Assembly (NCBI GenBank): GCA_003956705.1
Contig: QZCP01000277.1
Span: 2,908-40,031, forward strand
Source of the DNA: Brevipalpus yothersi
Taxonomy: Eukaryota; Arthropoda; Arachnida; Trombidiformes; Tenuipalpidae
Reading direction: 5' to 3'
Length of the DNA: 37,124 bases
Of this stretch, positions 1-10,454 are shown one piece after another. Position numbers and translations under genes: made by a program. Under the pieces are notes generated by a model. The model saw only the letters and a list, made by a program, of their open reading frames with translations, did not search any database and had not been told where the DNA came from. Each line of letters begins with the position of its first letter. The first letter of the stretch is position 1.

Positions 1-470
1 AGGTAAAATAATCGATAACATTGATGGAGAGCTGAGAGAGAAACCAGATTCCTTATTATTATGGAACGGCCAAGCAGCTTTCAGAGGTCGCATTAATCTT
101 CTCTTTACTGAGATTTTGAAGCAAGCATATGGGAAACATTGAAACCTAATCACAACTTTTCATGGGGAAAAGAAGGAAAGGAGTTAGCCAAGATCCGGAG
201 AGATAAATAGGAGGCTGTTTTCGATCCTAAGAAATATTTATTAGTGGGTTTTCTCAAGTAGGTTAGTCCATAATTGTGAAACTGATTGCGAGGGAACTAT
301 TTTGAGCATTTGAAGGCAGAGAGATGCATGAGAGAGGATTGGTTGGACAGAATTGAGGCCAATTAATGTGAGAGAAAGAGAAGGAATTTCTTCATAAACT
401 CGAACATGGATACCTGTAAGCTTTATAATATGGAATAAAGCAAGGCGCTGCATTCACAGCAAGCTCTCAT
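1..470 (-). other. 3' flank and probable 3' UTR of gene A
   Basis: This stretch lies downstream of the gene A stop codon. It matches the flanks downstream of genes C (about 12240-12601) and D (about 17400-17950), so it is part of the duplicated unit. The first 23 bases match 16917-16939, inside a segment that looks inserted between units C and D, and the match then jumps to about 17525. No separate gene is visible. Confidence 0.6.
237..242 (-). terminator. candidate poly(A) signal of gene A
   Basis: AATAAA on the minus strand about 230 bp after the gene A stop codon. The same signal in the same context occurs after genes C and D. Confidence 0.5.
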
Positions 471-2906
471 TTATGCCTTCTGGGAAGTTTGTCTTCTAAC
501 AGACGACTGACTGTCATCGGATAGCACTTGTGACTCAGGCTGCACGCTGGATGTACGACCACTGGCGTCACGTGACGTTGAAGATACGGTGAATCTTGAA
601 GTGTGTTCATCACTTATCTTCGAAAGGGATGAACTATTCCTTGAATAGATGTAATAAATTCCAAAGCTAACCAACAAGACTATAAGTGAACCAACCAGAA
701 AGTAGATCCAGATAGATAGCGATGAACCACTCTCTCTGTTGTGCAGAAATTTTCATTTAAAACGTTCTCATTATTGCTCTACATTTTGGAAAATTTCTCA
801 CCTTGGTTTAAGTTGCCAATTAATTTCATGAGAAGGAAACTCTTGTTTAGTGTATGGATGAATTCTCGGTACCCCAGAACAATTTTGTGGACATCCTTTG
901 GGTAAAGGGGTACATCTCTGTTTAACACACATATGATCTGGAGCACATTCTGATCCATTAGGAACGAAAGTTGGATCTTCTCGCAAGAATTTATAAAAAA
1001 TATTGAGCTGCATGTAGGTGCAGTTGTCCATGTCTTTTGTGATAGACAATCCTAGCAGAACTCGTCCTGAAATAAATTCATGGATGAGAATGTGAAAAAC
1101 CTGCAACAAGCTGAAAGCAAAAAAACTCACTGTATCGGGAAAGTTCCGGTGTATAAACAAGGTCTCCTTCAACATGACAGAAAACCTTACCACAATACAT
1201 ATCTGGTCCTTTACATGCATAGTAAGACATATTTTGTGCCCAAAAACTCTGGAAAGTTGGCCCACATCCTCCATATTTTCTACCATTCTCTGTGTTCAGC
1301 TTATAACAGGTATCTGATGCTACAGTACTATTTTGGAATGTCCCACCGCACATATCCATACGGGAGCCACACTTTCCTCTGAAACAGTATGATTTATGAG
1401 GTGATTCTTGGCACTTATAGCCATTTGAGACAACAAAATCAGGTGGACATTCACTTGACTTGCCATCACACAGCTCAGGAATGTCACAAGAGTCGTCAGC
1501 AGCTCGACATTGTGTTCCAGAGTCCATAAACATACATGTTACCTTATTGCAACACGGACCATTGTAACATTTTGATCCTGCAGTTAGCCTGCAGTTATCA
1601 CAGCATCTCTGACATTCTTGTGTGACACAATCACATTCCTCTCCATCATCAACCCAGCCATTACCACAACGTGGCTTTTTAGGCTCTATTTTCCTTTTCA
1701 AGCATGCAAGATGCTTTTTCACCTCTTTTTGCATCTCTTCCTTGCTGCAGTTAGACCATTTCATGCTTGCATTCGGCTCCTTGGGATCAGGTTCCATTAT
1801 CCATCTATAATCTTCACCAGGATCACACACTGTTCTATTGATTCTGGAAAGCCCCATATTTCTTCCAAGACCATAGAGAAGGCGCCACAATAGTTCGATG
1901 CTGTATTCGGTCTTGTTCAGATCGCGCACAAAAATTCCACTAGGACCTGAGCAAATACCACCAGGAAAAGCTGAAACACGGGAAGCTTGACCTAGAAAAG
2001 ATTGAAGTTTGATCAAGGGATTTTCTATTCGGAGCAAAGGGGATGCAGCAGGGATGGGAAATGTGTGATTAAGGGATCTTTTTATTGTTTCTAATGTGAC
2101 CTAGGCAGCTCTTACTAACTTTCCCCTATTAAAATGACGGCATTGATGGTGTTTTCTTCATCATAATTCCGATACCGCCTCAAGTAAAAAGCACGGATGA
2201 CTTCAAGGGTGGTCAAGTTTGTTTCGGGCTCCAAAGCTTGTGTCCACCCCTCATATATTGCCAACAAATTAAGATTCCCTAAGTAGTGGTTGACGGCGTT
2301 GATATGGTTCTGCAAAGTATGATCAATTCTTGATTCTGGTGTATGATTGAAAAACAACTTGGACAAGACAAACTTGATGGTTATGTAGCCAGTCTCATTT
2401 TCGAAAAGCTCTCCATATTCTGGAAGTGGCTTGAGAAATCCATAACTTAATTCAGCATCTTCGTCAGTCTCCTCTTCCTGCTCCTCTTCTGACAGTTCTC
2501 CAGTAGTTTCCATAGTGGAATCATTCTCTGGCTTATATTTTTCAACAATGTGTTGCCATGACTGGCTTCCTTTTTTCGGTGTTATTCCGAACTGATATCT
2601 AGTGTTAAAGAAATTTCCTCTAACCTCATGACCACATTTCACAAACGAAGCAACCTCCCAATCTGAGCTGTCGCTGTCTTTTCTGAGTATATAACATTCA
2701 CATTCCCTGGTATCAGCAAGACGACAGAATGGAGCTTCTCGAAGGGGTAATAATATTGTTTCACCATTGATAACAATTCTGAGGATCGGCCTTTTCTCTC
2801 CATCTGTAGTTATCCAATCAAGTGAATCGGGATCAATAATTTCAACATGAGAAAATACCAGGACTAACAAAATTGAGATGGGGAATAAAATTCTCATCAT
2901 TCTCAT
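471..2906 (-). CDS. gene A: ADAM-like membrane pseudoprotease (subfamily I)
   Basis: Four exons on the minus strand: 2906-2120, 1991-1131, 1066-802 and 735-471. Introns are 128, 64 and 66 bp with GT-AG ends (first donor GTTAGT) and phases 1, 1, 2; the total is 725 residues. Order: signal peptide, pro-domain-like region, N-terminal metalloprotease part (conserved ENETGY), degenerate active helix reading YGLGR where HExxH belongs, Met-turn WIM, disintegrin domain from RCGNGWVDDGEECDC with RAADDSCDIPE in the loop, Cys-rich domain, transmembrane helix (WIYFLVGSLIVLLVSFGIYY) and a Ser/Thr-rich tail ending SQKA. Catalysis is not possible as written; integrin or other receptor binding is inferred from the ADAM family. 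No furin-type site is visible before the protease part. The start is the first ATG; B has ATA there and starts at the next one. Confidence 0.88.
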
Positions 2907-3639
2907 GCACTAAAGCTTCTTTGCTTGACGAATAATAATTGTCACAATTCAAGTTGCTGGATATACTGCTTCATATATTCTATCCATCAACAAATCTCGG
3001 AATCAATTTCTGATATCATCACCCCTATATTTTTCTAACAATGCCAAGGAACCATGATTCAGAATCCCATTATTGAATAATGCTCTCAATACCCGCGCAA
3101 TTCGAGGCCAGGTAAACTGATGCGATTCAATTGAATTAATACCTTTCACAGTCTTCTTCCGATGATTTCTTATTTCTCTCAATCAACGCAATACGAACAA
3201 TAGAGCTCCGTATAACTAAATTCATGATCCTTGAACGGAGTACATCAACTATCGAAGTATGAGAGAGAAGACAAGTATGAAATGAAATGGAATATTCCTC
3301 AAACTTTCTCAAGAAACATATGTGGAACGAAAAAAGGGAAGTTTTTATTTGTTCATCACTTTATGAGGTATTCCTGATTGAGTATAATTTACTCCACCGC
3401 AAAGCTATTTGTTCGAAAGCGTTATGATATGTTAGTTCTATTACCCTTGAGAATTGATTAGCAACGCATCCTCCAAAGTCCAAACCTCTTACCTCGTTGA
3501 AATCATGGCAGCCAAACAGTAGAACTAGTAGAGTTATCCCCCTTGATAGCAGCTATCTTCAGCATTACTATCATTCGAGAATGCCCAATTACAAATATAT
3601 CCTCTATTCCCACTGATGAGATTCTACTATAATTTTAGA
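2907..3639 (-). other. upstream region of gene A
   Basis: No gene seen. The stretch is nearly identical to the region upstream of gene B (6998-7740): about nine differences in 400 bp that I compared by eye. It should contain the promoter and any 5' UTR of A. I see no convincing TATA box. Confidence 0.55.
3031..3113 (-). promoter_or_regulatory. conserved upstream block of subfamily I
   Basis: About 80 bp, 125-210 bp upstream of the gene A start, recurring upstream of B, C, D and H. It contains CCATGATTCAGAATC, the perfect palindrome CATTATTGAATAATG at 3068-3082, and CCCGCGCAATT. Conservation across paralogues suggests regulatory use; the palindrome could be a dimer binding site. No factor is assigned. 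Confidence 0.4.
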
Positions 3640-4118
3640 TGGCGAAAAATACTTTTGGCATGGGTACAAAATGGAGCTTCTCGCAGGAATTGATGATAAA
3701 GATAATAAAGATATAGCTGTATGAACATACACGAACTTGAATGGTTTGATGACAAAACTCCTTTTGAGACAAGAAACATCTTCCATTAGATAACTCTGGA
3801 AAGTTGGCCCACATCCTTCATAATAGTTCCCCTTCTCTCGTTTCAGCTTATAACAGCTATCTGATGCGACAGAACCATTGTGAAATGCCCATTCAAAATA
3901 TCTGAACGAGAGCTACACTTTCCTCTGAAATAGTATGATCTGTGCGGTGATTCTTGGCATTTATATCCATTGGAAGCAACAAAATCAGGTGGACATTCAC
4001 TTGATCTGCCATCACAAAGCTCAGGAATGTCACAAGAGTCGTCAGCAGCTCGACATTGTGTTCCACTATCTGCGAACATACATGTTAGCTTATCGCAACA
4101 TGGTCCATTGCATCATTC
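3640..4118 (-). pseudogene. relic P1 of an ADAM-like gene (parts of exons 3 and 2)
   Basis: From 4118 down to about 3790 the minus strand encodes the second half of a disintegrin domain (SGTQCRAADDSCDIPELCDG) and the start of the Cys-rich domain. Damage: a conserved Cys is Tyr (SYYFRG instead of SYCFRG) and one base is missing in the SRSD(I/M)CEW region, so the frame breaks. A deletion then joins directly to a decayed piece of exon 3 (about 3640-3790). The 5' end stops abruptly inside the CYNGPCC codons at the same base as relics P2 and P3. It is a non-functional fragment carried within the duplicated unit. Confidence 0.8.
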
Positions 4119-4381
4119 TAATCCTCCGTGAATCGAAACTCTCGAATGTCCTCGTAATCTTATAATCTTCCAATTGACTATGATCAGAACAAAAATCTTA
4201 AAGATTTTCCCACGAGCAGAAGAGATCTCCAATTTTTTATGTTCGTCAGGATTTTTTCATGAAAATTCATTAATGAAAGCTTGAGATCTGACGAAAGCTT
4301 CCAACGAAAAGTGAGCTCAAAAACCATGAGATTCCCTCAGCATCCTAGATGCATCATGCTAAATGCCCTCGGGATCTTCAC

Positions 4382-4441
<60 letters not shown>

Positions 4442-4571
4442 CTATGCGTTAACATAGTTTGAATTCTCCTTTATCTTCGGAGAATCAATGGCCTTAGTCC
4501 TGTTAAATCCATGTCTCTCTGCTCTTTTGGGGCCAACCCTTTCACCTAATTAAGCTCGAACAAGCTCTCAG
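4119..4571. other. intergenic flank between relic P1 and gene B
   Basis: Matches 11703-12120 and 16483-17250. It contains a (TC)n tract. The gene B end abuts this flank directly: compared with C and D, roughly 450-500 bp with the 3' UTR and poly(A) signal are missing. The join is near 4556-4566, where AAGCTCGAACAA meets GCTCTCAGTTATG. Confidence 0.6.
4384..4438. repeat. (CT)n microsatellite
   Basis: Uninterrupted CT dinucleotides, about 27 repeats, in the intergenic part of the duplicated unit. The equivalent position between C and D carries a shorter tract, and the one near 11970 is broken up. Confidence 0.95.
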
Positions 4572-6997
4572 TTATGCCTTCTGGGAAGTTTGTTTTCTAA
4601 CGGAGGACTGACTGTCATCGGATAGCACTTGTGACTCAGGATGTACGCTGGATGTACGACCACTGGCGTCACGTGACGTTGAACGTACGGTAAATCTTGA
4701 AGTGTGTTCATCACTTATCTTCGAAAGGGATGAACTATTCCTTGGACGAATGCAAAGAAATCCGAAGATAACCAACAAGACTATAAGTAAGCCAACTAAA
4801 AAGTAGATCCAGATGGATGGAGATGAACCACTCTCTCTGTTGTGTAGGAATTTCCATTTAAAACGTTCTCATTATTGCTCTATATTTTGGAAAATTTCTC
4901 ACCTTGGTTTAAGTTGCCAATCAATTTCATGAGAGGGAAACTCTTGTTTAGTGTATGGATGAATTCTTGGTACCCCAGAACAATTTTGTGGACATCCTTC
5001 AGGTAAAGAAGTACATCTCTGCTTGATACACATATGATTCGGAGCACACTCTGATCCATTAGGAACGAAAGTTGGATCTTCTCGCAAGAATTTATAAAAA
5101 AAATTGAGCTGCATGTAGGCGCAGTTGTCCATGTCTTTTGTGATAGACAATCCTAGCAGAACTCGTCCTGAAAAAAATTCATGGATGAGAATCTGAAAAA
5201 CCTGCAACAAGCTGAAAGCAAAAAAACTCACTGTTGCTGTATCGGGAAAATTCCGCTGTATGAACAAGGTTTCCTTCAACATGACAGAAAATTTTACCAC
5301 AATACATGTCTGGTCCTTCACATGCATAGTAAGACATATTTTGTGCCCAAAAACTCTGAAAAGTTGGCCCACATCCTCCATATTTTCTACCATTCTCTGT
5401 GTTCAGCTTATAACAGGTATCTGATGCTACAGTACTATTTTGGAATGTCCATTCGCATATATCCTTACGAGAACCACACTTTCCTCTGAAACAGTATGAT
5501 TTATGAGGTGATTCTTGGCACTCATATCCATTTGAGACAACAAAATCAGGTGGACATTCACTTGATTTGCCATCACACAGCTCAGGAATGTCACAAGAGT
5601 CGTCAGCAGCTCGACATTGTGTTCCAGAGTCCATAAACATACATGTTACCTTATTGCAACACGGACCATTGTAACATTTTGATCCTTTAGTTAGCCTGCA
5701 GTTATCACAACATCTCTGACATTCTTGTGTGATGCAATCACATTCCTCTCCATCATCAACCCAGCCATTACCACAACGTGGCTTCTTAGGCTCTATTTTT
5801 CTTTTCAAGCATGCAAGATGCTTTTTTACCTCTTTTTGCATTGCTTCTTTGCTGCAGTTAGACCATTTCATGCTTGCATTCGGCTCCTCGGTATTCGGTT
5901 CCATTATCCACCTGTGACCTTTACCAGGATTACACACTGTTCTATTGATTCTGGAGAGCCCCATGTTTAATCCAAGACCATAGAGAAGGCGCCACAATAG
6001 TTCGATGCTGTATCCGGTCTTGTTCGGATTGCGAACAAAGATTCCACTAGGACCCGAGCAAATACCATCAACAAGAGTTGCAACCCGGTAATCTCGATCT
6101 AAAAAGATTGAAGTTTGATCAGACGATTTTCTATTCAGATAGAAGAAGACGTAACAGAGACACGAATTGTGTGATCAAGGGATCTTTTTGCTGTTTCTAA
6201 TGTGCCCTAGGCAGCTCTTACTTACTTTCCCCTATTAAAATGACGGCATTGATGGTATTTTCTTCATCATAATTTCGATACCGCTTGAAGTAGAAATCAT
6301 AGATGACATTTTCGGTTAAGTTGGTTTCAGGCTCCAAAACTTGTGCCCACCCCTCATATATTGCCAACAAATTGAGATCCATTATGTATTGATTAGCATT
6401 GTTGATGTAGTTCTGCAGAGTTTGATCAATTTTGGGTGTTTGCTTGAGAAACAACTTGGACAAAACAAACTTGATGGTTATGTAGCCAGTCTCATTTTCG
6501 AAAAGCTCTCCATATTCTAGAAGTGGCTTGAGGAATCCATAACTTAGATCATCATCCTTGGCAGTTACCTCCTTCCGCTCCTCTTCTGAGAGCACTTTAG
6601 CACTTGTTTCAGTAGGATCATTCTCTAGCTCATATTTTTGAACAATGTGCGGTCCTGATTCGCTCCCAGTTTTCGGTTCTATTCCAAACTGATATCTAGT
6701 GTTAAAGAAATTTCCTCTAACCTCATGGCCACATTTCACAAACGAAGCAACCTCCCAATCTGAACTATCGTTGCCTTTTCTCAGTATGAAACATTCACAT
6801 TCCCTTGTATCAGCAAGACGACAGAAAGGAGCTTCTCGAAGGGGTAATAATATTGTTTCACCATTGACAATGATTCTGAGCATCGGCCTTTTCTCTCCAT
6901 CTGTAGTTATCCAATCAAGCGAATCGGGATCAATAATCTCTATGTGAGACAATGCCAGGACTAACATCATTGAGATGGGGATTAAAATTCTCATCAT
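4572..6997 (-). CDS. gene B: ADAM-like membrane pseudoprotease (subfamily I)
   Basis: Exons 6997-6226, 6098-5232, 5167-4903 and 4836-4572; introns 127, 64 and 66 bp, phases 1, 1, 2; 722 residues. Same architecture as gene A. The helix that should hold HExxH reads YGLGL. The disintegrin and Cys-rich parts are close to A: RCGNGWVDDGEECDC, RAADDSCDIPE, and an exon-3 start GRVLLGLSITKDMDN shared only with A. The middle of exon 1 (NDPTETSAKVLSEEE) resembles C, D and H rather than A, so the gene looks mosaic. Exon 2 carries two extra codons (Ser-Asn) just before its donor. The tail ends SQKA as in A. The usual downstream poly(A) region is missing. The start ATG was chosen because the upstream ATG of A is ATA here. 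Confidence 0.88.
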
Positions 6998-7745
6998 TCT
7001 TATGCACTAAAGCTTCTTTGCTTGACGAATAATAATTGTCACAATTCAAGTTGCTGGATATACTGCTTCATATATTCTATCCATCAACAAATCTCGGGAT
7101 CAATCTCTAATGTCATCACCCCCATATTTTTCTAACAATGCCAAGGAACCATGATTCAGAATCCCATTATTGAATAATGTTCTCAATACCCGCGCAATTT
7201 GAGGCCAGGTAAACTGATGCGATTCAATTGAATTAATACCTTTCACAGTCTTCTTCCGATGATTTCTTATTTCTCTCAATCAACGCAATACAAACAATAG
7301 AGCTCCGTATAACTAAATTCATGATCCTTGAACGGAGTACATCAACTATCGAAGTATGAGAGAGAAGACAAGTATGAAATGAAATGGAATATTCTTCAAA
7401 CTTTCTCAAGAAACATATGTGGAACGAAAAAAGGGAAGTTTTTATTTGTTCATCACTTTATGAGGTATTCCTGATTGAGTATAATTTACTCCACCGCAAA
7501 GCTATTTGTTCGAAAGCGTTATGATATGTTAGTTCTATTACCCTTGAGAATTGATTAGCAACGCATCCTCCAAAGTCCAAACCTCTTACCTCGTTGAAAT
7601 CATGGCAGCCAAACAGTAGAACTAGTAGAGTTATCCCCCTTGATAGCAGCTATCTTCAGCATTACTATCATTCGAGAATGCCCAATCACAAATATATCCT
7701 CTATTCCCACTGATGAGATTTTACTATAATTTTAGGTGGCGAAAA
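6998..7745 (-). other. upstream region of gene B
   Basis: No gene seen. Near-identical copy of the region upstream of gene A, ending where the exon-3 remains of relic P2 begin. Confidence 0.55.
7127..7207 (-). promoter_or_regulatory. conserved upstream block of subfamily I
   Basis: Copy of the block described for gene A, with the intact palindrome CATTATTGAATAATG at 7165-7179 and CCCGCGCAATT following. Confidence 0.4.
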
Positions 7746-8113
7746 TTACTGTTGGCATTGGTACAAAATAGATCTTCTTGCAGGAATTGATAATGAAGAT
7801 ATAGCTGTATGAACACACACGAACTTGGATGATCTGATGACAAAACTCCTTTGAGACAGGAAAAACAGAATTTGAGCAATATTTTGCTTGCTATAAAATC
7901 TCGAACTAGAGTAGAGACGGGAAGATTTTGGTGCGTATGAATATTTTCCTAGCCTCTCTCTGGATGGCAATGATTTCTACCACAATACACATCTGATCCC
8001 TGACATGCATCGTAAGATATTTCTTCCATTAGATAACTCTGGAAAGTTGGCCCACATCCTCCATAATAATTACCGTCCTCTCGTTCCAGCTTATAACAGC
8101 TATCTGATGCGAC

Positions 8114-8118
8114 AGAAC
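8114..8118. repeat. target-site duplication, left copy (AGAAC)
   Basis: AGAAC directly before the 5' LTR. The same five bases follow the 3' LTR at 11457-11461. Relic P1 shows the uninterrupted site at the matching place. Confidence 0.9.
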
Positions 8119-8304
8119 TGTTGAAGAGGACTCTCTGTCCACTCTCCTATGAGGAGGTTAGTTCAGCGAAATAGGTTCTACCTCTTACTCACGTAGCTCT
8201 CTCTTCTATCAGTGAGCTCCAGCCCCTATTTAAGTTGGATCATTTTAACATTTAATACACTATTGTCTCACTTTGCCTTCTTAAATAAATCGAACATTTC
8301 TACA
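8119..8304 (+). repeat. 5' LTR
   Basis: 186 bp, TGTTGAAGAG...TACA. Contains a TATA-like TATTTAAG near 8228 and AATAAA at 8284-8289. Confidence 0.9.
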
Positions 8305-8318
8305 GGTTATGGGCCCAG
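8305..8318 (+). promoter_or_regulatory. primer binding site, half tRNA-iMet type
   Basis: GGTTATGGGCCCAG immediately follows the LTR. Drosophila copia primes from an internal fragment of initiator tRNA-Met at a site of this type; the assignment rests on that resemblance. Confidence 0.6.
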
Positions 8319-8425
8319 GCTCGCCGTAGGTGCGGAACGTTAATTTAGTGTAACTCTGTTAAAGTGTCCATCATTCTCTTTGAGCTCATAAGGTTTTTCT
8401 TAAGTTGAGTGTTCTCTCAATCATC

Positions 8426-8935
8426 ATGGAGAGGATCGAGAATCGTCTTTCAGTGCCTACTATTTCTAATTATCAACGGTTGAAATTTGATGTAATAGCT
8501 CTACTCGAATCAAAGGGTCTACTGGAGTATATTGATGGTAGTGTAGTGAAACCGGAAAGAAGTGAAAACAGTGAGCTGAGTGTTTGGAAGATGAATGATG
8601 CCAAGGCAAAAAGCCTAATCTCTGTGACTTTGGACGGTGAGCATCATGGGCTCATTCGCTCATGTAGTACATCTAAAGAGATGTGGGTTTCGATAGTGAA
8701 CTATAGAGAACAAGCTTCATCCACCAATAAGATCTTGTGTCACCAGCAATTTTATGAGCATCACCTCAAGCCAGGTGAATCGGTGAGGGATTATCTGAGT
8801 GAGCTCATGATTATTATCAAGAAATTGAAGGACCTAAAGGTTGATATTGCTGATGAAACTACAATGGCCAAAATAGTTAATGATCTTCCACAAGAATTTG
8901 AAGTTTCCAATCTTCATGGAGATTGGGGGCTGTAG
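8426..8935 (+). pseudogene. copia gag, N-terminal part
   Basis: Starts with MERIENRLSV and contains the NYQRLKFDVIALLESKGL and LMIIIKKLKDL-type segments of copia Gag (the UBN2 retrotransposon gag family). The frame shifts near 8925; the gag C-terminus with the zinc knuckle continues in another frame. The capsid-like role is known for the family; this copy is broken. Confidence 0.75.
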
Positions 8936-9498
8936 GTGGCTTGGAGTTGGACTTGGATGGTCTCAAGGCTCAGGTACTTGTTGCTGAGAGAGAATTGCGA
9001 ATGAGCTTAGGTATTTCTGATGGTGAGCTCAATGAAGCTCTCATGGCTAAGAAGAAAATGAAGCCTGGTAAGAAAGAGTTTCAAAGGAGATGTTTCAAAT
9101 GTGGTTCAAAGGATCATCTCATCAAAGATTGTCAGTCAGATGGGTCTAAAGGTGATAATGGTAAACAGAGGTTCCGAAATAGCTGTGGTCTGATGGTAGC
9201 TCAGGGTAAAAGTGATGGAGCTCCGTGTTTTGATGATTGGATTTTCGATTCAGGTGCTTCAGCTCACATGACGTCGAATCGGGCTTGGCTGCAGGGCTAT
9301 GAGCCCCTTGTGAGCCGAATCAATTTTGCTGTTGGTGATGGAAGATCTATTAAAGCTATCGGAAAGGGTCGTATCAATGTCCGTGTTTTCAATGGTAAAA
9401 GATGGAATGATAGCCTCATGAGTGAAGTATTGTTTGTGCCTAATCTTGGAGCTCATAATTTATTTTTGGTTGGCTATGCCATGAAGGAAGATCACTAG
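8923..9498 (+). pseudogene. copia gag zinc knuckle and aspartic protease
   Basis: The CCHC knuckle CFKCGSKDHLIKDC is encoded at 9091-9132. The retropepsin motif DSGAS starts at 9247 within WIFDSGASAHMTSN. The frame ends in a TAG at 9496-9498. Normally this part of the polyprotein binds RNA and cleaves Gag-Pol. Confidence 0.8.
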
Positions 9499-9600
9499 GT
9501 AGAAATGGAAGGTAGTTTTGCCAGGATAATCAATATTAAAACAAATGAAACTGTGGTCATCGCTCGTTGAGGTGACAATGAGAATATTTATCATGTTTTA

Positions 9601-10350
9601 TTGAGATGCATTGGTCCTAATGGTTTGAGCTCAAGCGATACTGACTGGGCTCAGAGTGGTAGTGCATACATGGTAAAAGAGAATCAGCTAAGAGTCTGGC
9701 ATGAGAAACTTGGTCATGTTCATGTTGAGCGTGTAGCTCAGATGATGAGGGATGAGCTCATACCAAACTTCAAGGTGACTGAAGCGGAGATAAAATCCTT
9801 CTTCTGTGAGGGCTGTTCTATTGGTAAAATGAGCAAGAAATCAGCTCATCCTAGTGAGCTCCGAAAATGTGGAGTTGGAGAGTTTGTTCACTGTGATTTG
9901 GTAGGGCCTATGGAAGAGAGATCTTTGAGTGGTTCGAGATTTGCTCTAGTGCTGGAAGATGAAGCGAGCTCATATTGATCTACCTACTTTCTCAGAACAA
10001 GAGCTGACGTTTCTAAGATGCTTGAGATGTATCTGATTAAAGCGAGAGAAGAATCTTGAAATCGAGTTTGACGGCTAAGGACGGATAATGGTACAGAATT
10101 TGTCAACTCATCTGTCAAAGCGCTCCTCCTCAAGCATGGTATTTTGCATGAGCTCAGTGCCCCGTATACGTCTCAACAGAATGGTTTCATTGAGCGTGAA
10201 AATAGAACACTAGTAGAGTCTGCTCGCTCAATGCTTTGTGCTAGTAAGCTTCCCAAGTTCCTTTGGGCTGAGGCTCTTAATACTGCACGCTATGTACTGA
10301 ATAAAGTGGTGACCAGTAAGAATAGATCAGTATCATCTTATGAGCTCTAG
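9601..10350 (+). pseudogene. copia integrase remains
   Basis: The GAG-pre-integrase zinc-binding segment VWHEKLGHVHVERV...FCEGCSIGKMSKK is at 9690-9840. The catalytic DDE parts follow in pieces: VHCDLVGPM near 9890, TDNGTEFV near 10081 and NGFIERENRTLVE at 10178-10220. Stops at 9976-9978 and 10348-10350 and a frame change interrupt it. Confidence 0.8.
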
Positions 10351-10454
10351 TTTAAGAAAAAGCCAAACTATGGTTAGCTCAAGGTATTTGGTTCCAAAGC
10401 ATTCAAGCTCGTGCCTTATGAGCATCGGAAGAAGTAGAGCCAAGAGCGGAGAAA

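Noticed and set aside
241..453. Open frame on the minus strand after gene A, also open after gene C (12394-12618), that could be an extra coding exon
   Set aside because: It lies between the stop codon and the poly(A) signal, the frame is broken in gene D, and the differences between copies do not look protein-constrained. Treated as 3' UTR.
471..2906. Reading the cluster as active snake-venom-like metalloproteases
   Set aside because: The zinc ligands and catalytic Glu are missing in all copies, and all have a transmembrane helix and tail.
4384..4438. TC tracts as CRISPR-like or structured repeat arrays
   Set aside because: They are simple dinucleotide microsatellites with no spacers.
8405..8425. 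Starting copia gag at the TTG at 8405
   Set aside because: An in-frame ATG at 8426 begins MERIEN; the upstream triplets are leader sequence.
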